Shown here: positions 1-7,613 of the stretch, in pieces | Numbering within the stretch: the stretch's first letter is position 1 | Layout: every line of letters begins with the position of its first letter | Source of the DNA: Candidatus Latescibacterota bacterium | GTDB taxonomy: Bacteria; Latescibacterota; UBA2968; UBA8231 | Assembly (NCBI GenBank): GCA_003529325.1 | Contig: DPVW01000181.1 | Coordinates: 1 to 11,684, forward strand | Length of the DNA: 11,684 bases | Reading direction: 5' to 3' | Notes under the pieces: model-generated | Told to the model about the DNA's origin: nothing | Databases searched by the model: none | Seen by the model: the letters and a program-made list of their open reading frames with translations, nothing else | Position numbers and translations under genes: made by a program

Positions 1-308
1 AAGTCACCGTGCGTGTCACAGCGTAACACGTGACCGTGCACGCTGCTTCGATCCCGATGCGAGCGGATCGGACAGTTGTAAATGTGGCGGCCATCGAAGA
101 CCGCACCGTAGTAACCGGCGCAGACCAGGCCATCGGTCTGTGTCGCGTCGAATGCACTCCAACTGGGTTCTGCCAGCGGACGCCACTGGGAGACGAGGGG
201 TTGCATGGCCTCCGCTCCATCTCGTTGTGTCGTCACCCAGGCTTCGACGGTGAGTCCGCTCCCTGATCTGGCGGGCTCGAGTGCCCACCTGTCAGCCGAT
301 TGTGTCAT
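1..308 (-). CDS. N-terminal part of a LamG-like repeat protein, cut by the window edge
   Basis: The minus strand is open from an ATG at 308-306 to the left edge, giving 102 complete codons without a stop. The ATG overlaps the sulfatase stop as ATGA, so the two are probably translated together. Around residues 20-40 the text LTVEAWV...PLVSQW resembles the opening strands of a LamG/concanavalin-like domain. Around residues 50-75 there is a unit SAFDATQTDGL followed by GYYGAVFDGRHIY, and then VHGHVLRCDTHGDF near the edge; this looks like one blade of a repeated Y-G-x-V-F-D-G-R-Y-x-Y unit that I associate with large proteins of Poribacteria-like genomes. The rest lies outside the window. No signal peptide is visible at this start. 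The function is unknown; binding of a carbohydrate or surface ligand is only an inference from the LamG resemblance. The reading frame is convincing; the family assignment is moderate. Confidence 0.72.
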   Translation of the reverse strand, partial: MTQSADRWALEPARSGSGLTVEAWVTTQRDGAEAMQPLVSQWRPLAEPSWSAFDATQTDGLVCAGYYGAVFDGRHIYNCPIRSHRDRSSVHGHVLRCDTHGD

Positions 309-1738
309 GCTGCCCCGGGTCCATATGGCGCCAGCCGCAGAATCGGATAGTGTGAGTTGAGCAGCGCTGCGTCCCCCGTGTCGGCTACGACCTGCCAGGC
401 GTATTTCATGAGGCGGCGCAGCTGCTCGTCGGCGTCGGCATCATCGATGCGGTTGTTCATCTCGTATGGATCATCGGCCAGATGATAAAGTTCGTCGAAG
501 TCGAAGCCATTCCAGCACAACTTCCACGCCCCATCCCAGATCACCCGTTGTGTCAACCGATAGCGCCCGCCATGGTATTCGGCGAAACCTTGTGTGAACT
601 CCCCCGCCGATCCGGTCCGATCTCCCAGGGCCGTGGCAAAAGAGCTGGCGTCGGGCGCACCGATCGTCACGGCGCCAGCGAGTTCAAGCAACGTCGGGCA
701 AAGATCGTGCAACCCCACCCGCGCCTTGCTGACCACCCCCTGCTCGATGCCAGGACCGCTGATGATGAGCGGAATGTTGTAGACCTCTTCGAAGCCACTC
801 ACATTCTTGCAATACATGCCATGGGCGCCGAGCAATTCGCCGTGATCACTGGACATCACCACGATCGTGTCACCGAGTTGTCCAGAACTTTCAAGGTGAT
901 CGAGCAACCTCCCGTATTGCGCGTCGATCTCCGTGATCGACGCCCAGTAGCAGACGGCGGCTTCCTTTTTTTTTCTATCCGTCATGCCCTTCCACGTCAA
1001 CCCGGCTTTGCGATACAGGCCCGGCTGGCCCGCCAGATCATTGCCCACATTGGGTGCCAGTTCGACGCTGTCCACATCGTACTGTGCAAATGCTTCCTCC
1101 CCTGTGACGAAGGGATCGTGCGGTTCGGTGATGCTGACAAAACAGCACCAGGGCGAATCCGCGGTGGCGTCCTGCAGGAATTGCAGTGCCAGATCCGTCG
1201 TGATGCCCAGCCCTCGCTGTTGTGGCGGCACATCGGTCACACCGTAGAGCAGGGAGTCGTCATACCCCTCGGGGAGACCATTCGTACCACGCAGTGAAAA
1301 GACCCCCGCCGACTTGCCCCCGGGACCCGTCTTCGCCGCATGGGCGCGAAATCTGTCGCTCTTGCTGTTGCCATCCACCTGCCAGCCAAAGCGGGTCAGA
1401 TCGTCAGACCGCTCCACGTGCCACTTGCCGAAATACCCGGTCTGGTAGCCAGCCGCCTCCAGTCGTTGCGCCCAATGCGGTAGATCTGTGCGCAGATTGC
1501 ACTGATCGTCATCGACACAGTGGATGACCTCGAGCACACCGTGAGAGTGCGGCAGTCGTCCCGTCATCAGACTTGCCCGTGCGGGCGAACAGACCGCATT
1601 GGGCGTGTACGCCTTCGGCAACCGCACACCACGCGCCGCGAGTCGATCGAAGTTGGGGGTGATGCATGGATGGTCGGGATCCAGCACCCGCCCCTGCATC
1701 TGGTCTGTCATGAGAAAGAGAATATTTGGTGCAGGCAT
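305..1738 (-). CDS. Sulfatase (formylglycine-dependent, alkaline phosphatase superfamily)
   Basis: This 477-residue protein should hydrolyse sulfate (or possibly phosphonate) esters. The N-terminus NILFLMTDQ carries the metal-binding Asp12. The activation motif C50-S-P-A-R54 fits C-x-P-x-R, in which the cysteine is converted to formylglycine by a separate maturase. Further family residues are G-K105-W-H107, E-P-H207-D, and the metal pair S-S-D298-H299-G, with Lys311 after it. The C-terminal D-x-x-E-L-Y-H-L-x-x-D-P-x-E-x-x-N stretch near residues 413-429 is typical of sulfatases. Length is usual for the family. There is no signal peptide: the beta strand with Asp12 starts at once, so the enzyme is probably cytoplasmic and would act on imported substrate. 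The ATG at 1738-1736 has no clear ribosome binding site. The substrate cannot be read from the sequence. An A9 run encodes R-K-K-K at residues 255-258. Confidence 0.95.
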   Translation of the reverse strand: MPAPNILFLMTDQMQGRVLDPDHPCITPNFDRLAARGVRLPKAYTPNAVCSPARASLMTGRLPHSHGVLEVIHCVDDDQCNLRTDLPHWAQRLEAAGYQTGYFGKWHVERSDDLTRFGWQVDGNSKSDRFRAHAAKTGPGGKSAGVFSLRGTNGLPEGYDDSLLYGVTDVPPQQRGLGITTDLALQFLQDATADSPWCCFVSITEPHDPFVTGEEAFAQYDVDSVELAPNVGNDLAGQPGLYRKAGLTWKGMTDRKKKEAAVCYWASITEIDAQYGRLLDHLESSGQLGDTIVVMSSDHGELLGAHGMYCKNVSGFEEVYNIPLIISGPGIEQGVVSKARVGLHDLCPTLLELAGAVTIGAPDASSFATALGDRTGSAGEFTQGFAEYHGGRYRLTQRVIWDGAWKLCWNGFDFDELYHLADDPYEMNNRIDDADADEQLRRLMKYAWQVVADTGDAALLNSHYPILRLAPYGPGAA

Positions 1739-1839
1739 GGAGAATCTCGCTGTCAGGATTTCTCTTGCGACTCAGTGCGTCTGTGGGGAGACAGGTAACC
1801 ACGTGCATTCCTTGACATGGCACCACCGCTGCAAGTAGC
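1739..1839. promoter_or_regulatory. Divergent intergenic region between sulfatase and glycosyltransferase
   Basis: These 101 bases must hold promoters for both flanking genes. On the plus strand a perfect TTGACA lies at 1812-1817; with an 18-base spacer the matching -10 would be TAGCGT at 1836-1841, a poor match. A start from it would place the transcript end almost on the ATG at 1849, which would mean a leaderless message. I see no convincing promoter for the minus strand and no operator-like palindrome. The promoter call is weak. Confidence 0.25.
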
Positions 1840-2991
1840 GTGATACCCATGCTGCAAAGATCTGATACCAGCAACGTGCTCCTCGTCGGCGGATTTGCTC
1901 CCGGCCAGTCTCTGTGGAGCATCCAGCAAGGTTTTGCGGCAGCTGGTTACCGGACGATCTACGCCCCGAGCCGCGGTTGTATCGAAACGCAGAAAGAGGC
2001 CGACGTCGACTTGGCCAGGGAGGAAGCGGATCTGATCCCACCGCCGGATCAGTGGGACATCCGCTACCCAGACACCGATGGCTTTCGCGACGGCCTCGCA
2101 GATCTCATCGAACAACACCGGCCAGAACTGCTGTTGTGGTGGTTCAGCAAGGACGACTGCCCGGCCGGTCTCGTCGCTGCGCTACGCGAGCAATTCCCCT
2201 GGCTGAAGACGGTGACCCACACCCAGGACGATCCCTGGGACGCACTGCGTCATCCCGAATATTCGCAGGAGTTCGAATACGTCGTCACCTGCTGCAAAGA
2301 GAGTGTCGCCGTCTACCGCGAGCGCGGTATCCAAGCGATCACGCTCTATCCACCACCCGCTCGCCAGCTACACGGCATCGCCCAGCCAGCCCCGCACGAA
2401 GCTTGTGATTTTTCGGTCACCATCCTGTCGATCTATGCCCGCAATGACAGCGATGGTAGCCAATACCTGTCGTCGCCGGATCCGATAACCAGAATCACCC
2501 ATCCCATCGGTTTCCCGGATCAGAGCGTAATGCGGCAGGACGTGGTCGCCACCATCGCCGAGGCGGGTCGCACTCACGTATACGGCGGACTTGGTTTCGG
2601 TACTTTTGCCGGGATCCCGCGGTCCTGTTATCGCGGCTTCCGCACCTATGCTGAACTGCCCGGGGTCTACCAGGCGGCGAAGATCAACATCAACCAGCAC
2701 AACTCGCCGCGCTCCTATGGTTACCTCAATCAGCGCGACACAGCCATCACCGGCTCGGGAGGTTTCATGTTGACCGATTACGTCGACGGCATCGAGGAGG
2801 AGTTCGACGTGGGTACCGAGATCGACACGTGGTCGAGTGTCGACGAGTTGCGCGACAAGGCACGCTGGTGGTTACGTCACGACGACAAGAGACGAACTGC
2901 GGCTGCAGCCGCCCAGCAGCGCATTCTGCACAGCTACGGCAATGACGCGTATGCACGACGGTTGGTGGAGTTTGTCAGCCATCGGAGTTGA
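1840..2991 (+). CDS. CgeB-like glycosyltransferase (GT-B fold)
   Basis: This 383-residue protein resembles the CgeB / glycosyl-transferase-group-1 type proteins that use nucleotide sugars. The N-terminal half has a Rossmann-like opening, NVLLVGGFAPGQSLWSIQQGF (about residues 12-32), then PELLLWWFSKDD near 95-106 and THTQDDPWD near 126-134, equivalent to the H-x-x-D segment of CgeB proteins. The C-terminal domain has YQAAKININQHN at 277-288 and NQRDTAITGSGGFMLTDY at 297-314, corresponding to the donor-binding R-x-x-E/D-x-x-x-x-G-x-x-x-L-T-D region, followed by an E-x-G-x-E and E-L pattern and the usual alpha-helical tail. The first possible start is GTG at 1840; an in-frame ATG is at 1849. Neither has a clear Shine-Dalgarno. 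No other glycan-synthesis genes are nearby, so the acceptor is unknown. The end overlaps the convergent PhyH gene by 17 bases. Confidence 0.82.
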   Translation: MIPMLQRSDTSNVLLVGGFAPGQSLWSIQQGFAAAGYRTIYAPSRGCIETQKEADVDLAREEADLIPPPDQWDIRYPDTDGFRDGLADLIEQHRPELLLWWFSKDDCPAGLVAALREQFPWLKTVTHTQDDPWDALRHPEYSQEFEYVVTCCKESVAVYRERGIQAITLYPPPARQLHGIAQPAPHEACDFSVTILSIYARNDSDGSQYLSSPDPITRITHPIGFPDQSVMRQDVVATIAEAGRTHVYGGLGFGTFAGIPRSCYRGFRTYAELPGVYQAAKININQHNSPRSYGYLNQRDTAITGSGGFMLTDYVDGIEEEFDVGTEIDTWSSVDELRDKARWWLRHDDKRRTAAAAAQQRILHSYGNDAYARRLVEFVSHRS

Positions 2992-3703
2992 GGAGCCGAT
3001 TGAATCCCAGAGGGTCACCGCCACGTAGCTGCACTAGAGCGTGTGCATCCGAGTCGTATCGCAGCACCCGGACCTGTGGCGGCAGGACGCGAATGGCCAG
3101 ACCAAAACGTCTTCGATCTGACGTGTTCGGTTTGCTCCAATGCAACAATCTCTCATTGAACAACACGAACTGACCCGCTCTCATCTCGATCGGAACCGCC
3201 TGATCCCTGTCGAAGTGATCGGGATCGGCCTGCTGTTGAAACACCTGCCCCTCAGTCGCTGCGATGTGTGGCACCAGCTGCCGGTGTGATCCGGGGATGA
3301 CATGCATGGCGCTGTTGTCGATGTCGACATCGTCCACCGCGACCCACGCCGAACAGACCATCACTGGCTCCAGGGGCCAGTAGTTTCGATCCTGGTGCCA
3401 GGGAATCTCTCCCCTGGTTTCGTGAGGCTCCTTGTTGAAGAAGCCAATGCGCCACAGAAACAGATCCTCCCCCATGACACTGGCCATCGCCTCCGTCAGT
3501 TGCGGGCGCCGGCACAACTCGATGATCTCCGGATGTTTGACGAAGCGGATATTCTGCCCCACGGACGGATCCGGGTCGCGCAGATAGAACCCTTCCAGCA
3601 ACTGACGGATCGTAATGGTCTCAGCCGGATCCCACAGCGTCAGCGGCCCGACAAAGCCCTGCTCATGCAGTGCGAGCGTCTGCTCCTCAGTCAGCCTGAA
3701 CAT
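2975..3703 (-). CDS. Phytanoyl-CoA dioxygenase (PhyH) family protein
   Basis: This 242-residue Fe(II)/2-oxoglutarate-dependent oxygenase should hydroxylate a small organic substrate. It shows the iron triad as H103-Q-D105 within IPWHQDRNYW and the distal H188 in LLHWSKPN, with an R-R-R cluster at 197-199 for 2-oxoglutarate. The conserved MHVIPGSH (133-140) precedes a region like those of other PhyH proteins. The N-terminus LTEEQTLALHEQGFVGPLTL is the standard PhyH helix and strand. The ATG at 3703-3701 lies inside the last codons of the beta-lactamase remnant (17-base overlap), and GAGG about 10 bases upstream may be its ribosome binding site. The original operon order was therefore probably amidohydrolase, serine hydrolase, PhyH. 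Upstream gene damage may reduce its expression, but the gene itself looks intact. Substrate unknown. Confidence 0.93.
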   Translation of the reverse strand: MFRLTEEQTLALHEQGFVGPLTLWDPAETITIRQLLEGFYLRDPDPSVGQNIRFVKHPEIIELCRRPQLTEAMASVMGEDLFLWRIGFFNKEPHETRGEIPWHQDRNYWPLEPVMVCSAWVAVDDVDIDNSAMHVIPGSHRQLVPHIAATEGQVFQQQADPDHFDRDQAVPIEMRAGQFVLFNERLLHWSKPNTSDRRRFGLAIRVLPPQVRVLRYDSDAHALVQLRGGDPLGFNRLLNSDG

Positions 3704-4111
3704 CTTCTAGCGCCTCATAGATCCTGGTGACGGTTTGGCCGAAGCGAGAGGTGGGAAAGCGGTCCCCTTCGAAGTAGAGTCGCCGCCTGCCTTCCTGCAC
3801 GGGAGAGTGTTTCTGATTGGTCAGCAGCACGATGACGAGGTCGTATTGCGGATCGATCACGGTGAGCGTCCCCGTCCAGCCGACGTGGCCAAAGGCCTTG
3901 GGGCTCGCATGGTCGCCAAATGTCCAGTGACTGCGTTCACCGGCGGCGCGCTGCCAGCCGATACCGAAAGCGGGATTCTCTTCCGAGGCGGCGACAAAGT
4001 GGTCGATTACCCCCTGATCGAAGAATTGCCGGTCGCCGCAACGGCCCTCGCTCAACATCAGATTCGCCAGCATGCCCAGTTCCCTGGCGGTTGAGAAGCG
4101 ATTCTCGCACG
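3687..4111 (-). pseudogene. C-terminal remnant of a serine beta-lactamase-like hydrolase
   Basis: From about position 4106 the minus strand reads ENRFSTARELGMLANLML, then GIGW and GHVGWTGTLTVIDPQYDLVIVLLTN, ending EALEDVQAD with a stop at 3687-3689. F-S-T-A-R-E-L is the familiar F-S-T-A-x-D-L helix of class C-like beta-lactamase/esterase proteins, and H-V-G (about 3879-3887) is the H-x-G / K-T-G equivalent. The catalytic S-x-x-K and Y-x-N motifs, which lie in the N-terminal two-thirds, are absent: only about 135 of the usual 350 or more residues remain. The open frame does extend upstream to a possible ATG at 4217, but the residues 4112-4217 in this frame (R/P-rich, cysteine-bearing) are shadow translation of the neighbouring amidohydrolase pieces. 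It cannot be an active enzyme. Confidence 0.85.
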
Positions 4112-4420
4112 TCCGCCCCGGCGCCGACACTGATGTGGCCCAATTCGGGACGGCGGATGACCTCGGCTGGTTTCTGTGTCGATGACGGTCTCGACAAAAT
4201 CTGGAAAGTGCTGCCACCCCGAACTGCCTGTATCGACGCAGGTGGTGACACCGTATGGCAGGCAGTGCTGATCGGGATACAACCAGGCATGGAAGCGGCC
4301 GTAGGCGTGCAGGTGAATGTCGAGCAGGCCGGGTGTTACGTAGAGTCCCGTGGCATCGATATTCTTGCGCGGGTCGATGACGTGACCCCCGCCGATCAAT
4401 ACATCAAACTCTTCGGACAT
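4102..4420 (-). pseudogene. Amidohydrolase (dihydroorotase/deacetylase-like) with internal deletion
   Basis: The minus strand starts with an intact ATG at 4420-4418 and reads FDVLIGGGHVIDP, then LYVTPGLLDIHLHAYG (metal-binding H-L-H at residues 36-38) and YGVTTCVDTGSSGW, up to about residue 80 (near 4180). This is the N-terminus of an amidohydrolase/deacetylase-type metallohydrolase. Similarity then jumps to another frame: from about 4176 to 4102 the text KPAEVIRRPELGHISVGAGADV is the family's C-terminal signature (R-P-E-L-G-x-x-x-V-G-x-x-A-D). About 250 central residues with the remaining metal ligands are missing, and the reading frame changes. The C-terminal scrap then runs straight into the beta-lactamase remnant. 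In its starting frame translation ends at 4058. Some GGAG upstream (about 4431-4434) could still drive initiation. Confidence 0.85.
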
Positions 4421-4467
4421 CTAACCCGACTCCAAGTAAGATTGACTACATGACGATTTTGGTGTGT

Positions 4468-4479
4468 TGATGATCATCA
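4468..4479. promoter_or_regulatory. 12-base perfect palindrome, possible operator
   Basis: TGATGATCATCA reads the same on both strands. It sits in the 98-base gap between the divergent amidohydrolase remnant and the MFS transporter, about 40 bases before the TTG start. A TTGACT at 4442-4447 lies upstream, but I find no good -10 to pair with it. Such a site could bind a dimeric regulator. A 12-base palindrome can also occur by chance, and I found no second copy in the window. Confidence 0.25.
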
Positions 4480-4518
4480 TACGAAGACTGGACTGCACCG
4501 TCGCCATCTCAGACCCCC

Positions 4519-5760
4519 TTGAATGAGGCCACGCCGGCACCCTCGCGCCGGATCGTCGTGCGTCTGTCGGCCATGTTCTGGCTCGCACAGATGGCTGATG
4601 CCGCCTCCCTGGTTCTGTTGAGCGGACACATGAGTGCCCTGGGATTTTCCGGCACGCAGATCAGTTCCGTCTACGCCACCATGGCGATCGCCGCACTCGC
4701 TTCCCCCTTTGTCGCCGGCTGGCTGGCGGACCGCTTTTTTCCGAGTCAGGCCATGCTCAGTGGATGTTATCTGTTGGCCGTGCCAATTCTTGTCATCGCC
4801 TGGGGGCAGTCTGAATTCACCCCATTCTGGTTCAGCATGGCGGGTGTCGCCCTGCTGCGTACACCGGCACGCACACTGTCCACAGTCGTCGCCTTCCACC
4901 ACCTGGGGGACAAGACCCATTTCGGCCAGGTCCGTGCCTGGGGCACGCTCGGTTGGATCTGTATCAGCTGGTGTCTCAGCGGTTATCTCCGCCTCTGGGA
5001 GAGTCAAGCCCCGGGGGTGTCACACATGGGTGACGGTCTACTCGTGTCCGCTGCCGTTTCCCTCGTCGCCGGTCTGTATTGCCTCAGCCTGCCACACACA
5101 CCACCGGGGAATCGTGATGCCACATCCCTGGGGCTGGGCACCTCCCTGCGACTGCTGCGCGACCCCACCTTCGTCGTCCTTCTCGGGATCGGTTTCGTCT
5201 CCTCCACGATGAACCCCTTTTTCTACAACTTCTCCTTTCTGTTCCTCACCGAGGTCGGTGGTGTGGGCTTGGCGCCGAGTATGGCCAACATGGTGCAGAG
5301 TCTGGGTCAGGTCGGAGAAGTGATCGTCCTGCTCGCTCTTGGGACATCGCTGCGTCGATTCGGCATCAAACGCATTCTCCTCGTCGGCATTGCCGCTCAG
5401 TCGCTGCGCTTCGGTCTGTTCGTCCTCGGAGAACCGACGTGGCTCATGGGGGCGGCACTCAGCCTGCACGGTTTCGTCTTCACCTTCTTCGTCATCGGCC
5501 TGGCCATCGCCGTTGATGAACTCAGCAGTGCCGACAACCGCGCCAGCGCCCAGGGGTTGATGTCCCTGGTGCGTGGTGGCGGCGGATCGTTGCTGGGAAA
5601 CTACCTGGCAGGCACCACCTATGACCGACTCGCCCTCGAAGGTGGAGGGCACGACTGGGCGGCCTTTTTTACCCTGCCAGCGGTCGTCACCGGTGTGAGT
5701 CTGGTGATTTTCGGCTTGCTGTTTCGCGAGCAACGAAAGCGGGCCGCTGCTTCGCAGTGA
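4519..5760 (+). CDS. MFS transporter, nucleoside-permease (NupG) like
   Basis: This 413-residue membrane protein has about 12 hydrophobic segments and should import or export a small solute by proton symport. The first segment is near residues 19-40. GWLADRFF near 64-71 matches the MFS loop 2-3 motif G-x-x-x-D-R. FGQVRAWGTLGWICISW near 134-150 closely resembles the F-G-x-I-R-x-W-G-T-I-G-W stretch of the nucleoside:proton symporter group and related MFS_1-like proteins. RGGGGSLLGNYLAG near 350-363 fits the second half. The longest frame starts with TTG at 4519; GTG at 4558 and ATG at 4573 are alternatives, but the conserved RLSAMFWLAQ pre-helix argues against 4573. No good ribosome binding site is seen. 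The gene ends 6 bases from the convergent permease. Nucleoside specificity is only an inference. Confidence 0.87.
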   Translation: MNEATPAPSRRIVVRLSAMFWLAQMADAASLVLLSGHMSALGFSGTQISSVYATMAIAALASPFVAGWLADRFFPSQAMLSGCYLLAVPILVIAWGQSEFTPFWFSMAGVALLRTPARTLSTVVAFHHLGDKTHFGQVRAWGTLGWICISWCLSGYLRLWESQAPGVSHMGDGLLVSAAVSLVAGLYCLSLPHTPPGNRDATSLGLGTSLRLLRDPTFVVLLGIGFVSSTMNPFFYNFSFLFLTEVGGVGLAPSMANMVQSLGQVGEVIVLLALGTSLRRFGIKRILLVGIAAQSLRFGLFVLGEPTWLMGAALSLHGFVFTFFVIGLAIAVDELSSADNRASAQGLMSLVRGGGGSLLGNYLAGTTYDRLALEGGGHDWAAFFTLPAVVTGVSLVIFGLLFREQRKRAAASQ

Positions 5761-5766
5761 GCGGGC

Positions 5767-6717
5767 TCAGGCCTTGAAGGCACCGGAGGTGACACCGCGA
5801 ATGAATGGCCGCGTGGCGTAGATGAACAGCACGAGCAGGGGAATGCTGGAGATGGCGTAGGCGGCATAGAGGGTGCTGAAGTTGGAGGCGTGGGCGGTGG
5901 TGGCCAGCACGAAAAGACCGGAAGAGATCACGTGGTGGCTGCCTTCTGTGTTGGTGATGAAAGGCCAGAGGAAGTTGTTCCACGTGCCGAGGATGTTCAT
6001 CACCGCCACGACGGACAGGACCGGCAGCGACAGGGGCAGCACGATCTGCCAGTAGATCTGCACGTGGCCGGCGCCATCGATGCGAGCCGACTCGAACAGA
6101 TCCTCCGGCAGACCCTCGAAGTAACTCCTGAAAACGAAGATGGCAAAGACCTGACCACCGGCGATGTAAGGCAGAACCATTGCCCAGTATGTGTTGAGCA
6201 AGCCGAGCCATTTCACCAACAGAAAACTTGGCACCAGGGTCAGCACGCCGGGAAACATCATGGTGCTGATGATGAACAGAAACAGCGCCCGATGACCGGT
6301 GAATCGGTAGCGGGACAGGATATAGGCCGTCGCCGATCCGAGCAGCAGCACACCGGTCACCGTCAGCAGGGTGACGATCAGGGTGTTGAGCATGTAGGGG
6401 CGGATGACCTTCCATGCCAACCGCGGCCCACGCGTCGCCTGGTCCAGAGATCGCCCCAGAGCATCTCCTTTGCTGACGGGGACAAGATCCCCCTCCTCGT
6501 CGGCCATGAGCACCGGCGTGTCGTCGCCGACCAGCGCTCTACCTGTGATCGTAGCGACCTGCTTGAAGGCCCCTGGAAATGAGAAGAAGGCGTGGTAGAA
6601 TTCGGCATTTGAGCGGAACACGTTGTTGACCATGAAGGCGAAGGGCAGCAGCGTCAGCAGCGAAAAAAGGATGAGCACCGCGTGGATCCACCAGACCTTC
6701 TTCTGTCCCGTCTTCAT
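5767..6717 (-). CDS. Carbohydrate ABC transporter permease, MalG type
   Basis: This 316-residue protein is the second membrane subunit of the importer. The start is ATG at 6717-6715 (MKTGQKKVWW), which overlaps the previous gene's stop as ATGA; an upstream extension is only shadow sequence. It has about six membrane segments: residues 10-30, 109-135, 145-168, 177-198, 230-255 and 288-302. The EAA loop, ESARIDGAGHVQIYWQIVLP (209-228), contacts the ATPase and is canonical. The C-terminus RPFIRGVTSGAFKA matches the G-x-x-x-G-A-x-K end of MalG proteins. Oddity: between the first segment and RPYMLNTLIVT there is a polar insert of about 45 residues (roughly 53-98, with DEEGDLVP), longer than the usual outer loop. 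Confidence 0.94.
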   Translation of the reverse strand: MKTGQKKVWWIHAVLILFSLLTLLPFAFMVNNVFRSNAEFYHAFFSFPGAFKQVATITGRALVGDDTPVLMADEEGDLVPVSKGDALGRSLDQATRGPRLAWKVIRPYMLNTLIVTLLTVTGVLLLGSATAYILSRYRFTGHRALFLFIISTMMFPGVLTLVPSFLLVKWLGLLNTYWAMVLPYIAGGQVFAIFVFRSYFEGLPEDLFESARIDGAGHVQIYWQIVLPLSLPVLSVVAVMNILGTWNNFLWPFITNTEGSHHVISSGLFVLATTAHASNFSTLYAAYAISSIPLLVLFIYATRPFIRGVTSGAFKA

Positions 6718-7613
6718 CGCACCCCCTGCAGTTCTTCCGAGGACTTGAAGTATTTCATATTGAGCAGCGTCAGGCCGAAGATGATGACGAAGAGCAGCAC
6801 ACCGATGGCACAGGCATACCCCATGCGCTGAAAACTGAAGGCATTGAAGTACATCCATAGACCGGGGACGGTGGTCTCGAAGCCGGGACCTCCGCGGGTG
6901 AGGATGAAGACATTCTCGAAGCCTTGAATGCCACCGATCAGCGTCAGGATGAGGATCAGCTTCAGTTGACTGAGGACCATGGGGATGTCGATGCGGAAAA
7001 ACTTCTGCAGCCCCGTACAGGCATCGAGGGCTGCCGCTTCGTTGACACTGTCGGGGATGGCGGAGAAACCCGCATAGTAGATGAGGACCTCGAAGCCACC
7101 GACGAAGGGGAAACCTACCAGCGCCACCGCGGCCAACGCCGTGTCAGGATCGGAGAGCCAGCCGTGAGCCCAGTGCGACAGCCCGAGCCCCCGCAACAGT
7201 TCGTTGAGCATGCCGAAGTCGGAATAGATCATGCCCGCCCAGATGAGCTGTACCGCCACGCCGGGTACGACGATGGGCACCAGGAAGATGATGCGATAGA
7301 TGTATCGCCAGCGCTCCTGTGGCAAGGCGTAGATGAGCCGGGCCACGACCAGAGGGAAGGTGAGACGCATGATGACGGCGAGCAGCGTCAGTACGAGCAT
7401 GTTGGCCATGGATGGCAGGACGGTGGGGTCCACGGATAAGTATTCGCGGAAGTTGGCCAACCCCACGAAACGGGACGCGGCGCCGATCTCGAAGGCATAG
7501 AGCGAACTGACGAAAGCCCAGAGCACGGGCACGTAGACGAACCCCGTCAGCAGCAACAACGACGGCAGGACGATGCCGTAACAACTCCAACTCGATTGCA
7601 GCCGGACGCTCAC
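6714..7613 (-). CDS. Sugar ABC transporter permease, MalF/UgpA type
   Basis: This 299-residue membrane protein pairs with the MalG-type subunit. I choose the GTG at 7613-7611, because it forms a GTGA overlap with the stop of the binding-protein gene and is followed directly by the first membrane segment (residues 12-35). The longer frame reaching to 7856 is R/H-rich shadow of the binding protein. Other membrane segments are near 70-92, 107-130, 160-182, 213-230 and 265-285. The EAA loop EAAALDACTGLQKFFRIDIP (192-211) is canonical. LTRGGPGFETTVPGLWMY (238-255) is the familiar L-T-x-G-G-P-x-x-x-T motif of sugar permeases. The overlap implies translational coupling and equal subunit output. Confidence 0.94.
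   Translation of the reverse strand: MSVRLQSSWSCYGIVLPSLLLLTGFVYVPVLWAFVSSLYAFEIGAASRFVGLANFREYLSVDPTVLPSMANMLVLTLLAVIMRLTFPLVVARLIYALPQERWRYIYRIIFLVPIVVPGVAVQLIWAGMIYSDFGMLNELLRGLGLSHWAHGWLSDPDTALAAVALVGFPFVGGFEVLIYYAGFSAIPDSVNEAAALDACTGLQKFFRIDIPMVLSQLKLILILTLIGGIQGFENVFILTRGGPGFETTVPGLWMYFNAFSFQRMGYACAIGVLLFVIIFGLTLLNMKYFKSSEELQGVR

Noticed and set aside
482..1297. Long plus-strand open frame of 271 codons opposite the sulfatase
   Set aside because: It lies wholly antisense to a gene with clear sulfatase motifs; its text is rich in R, P and H and matches no family. It is a shadow of the codon pattern.
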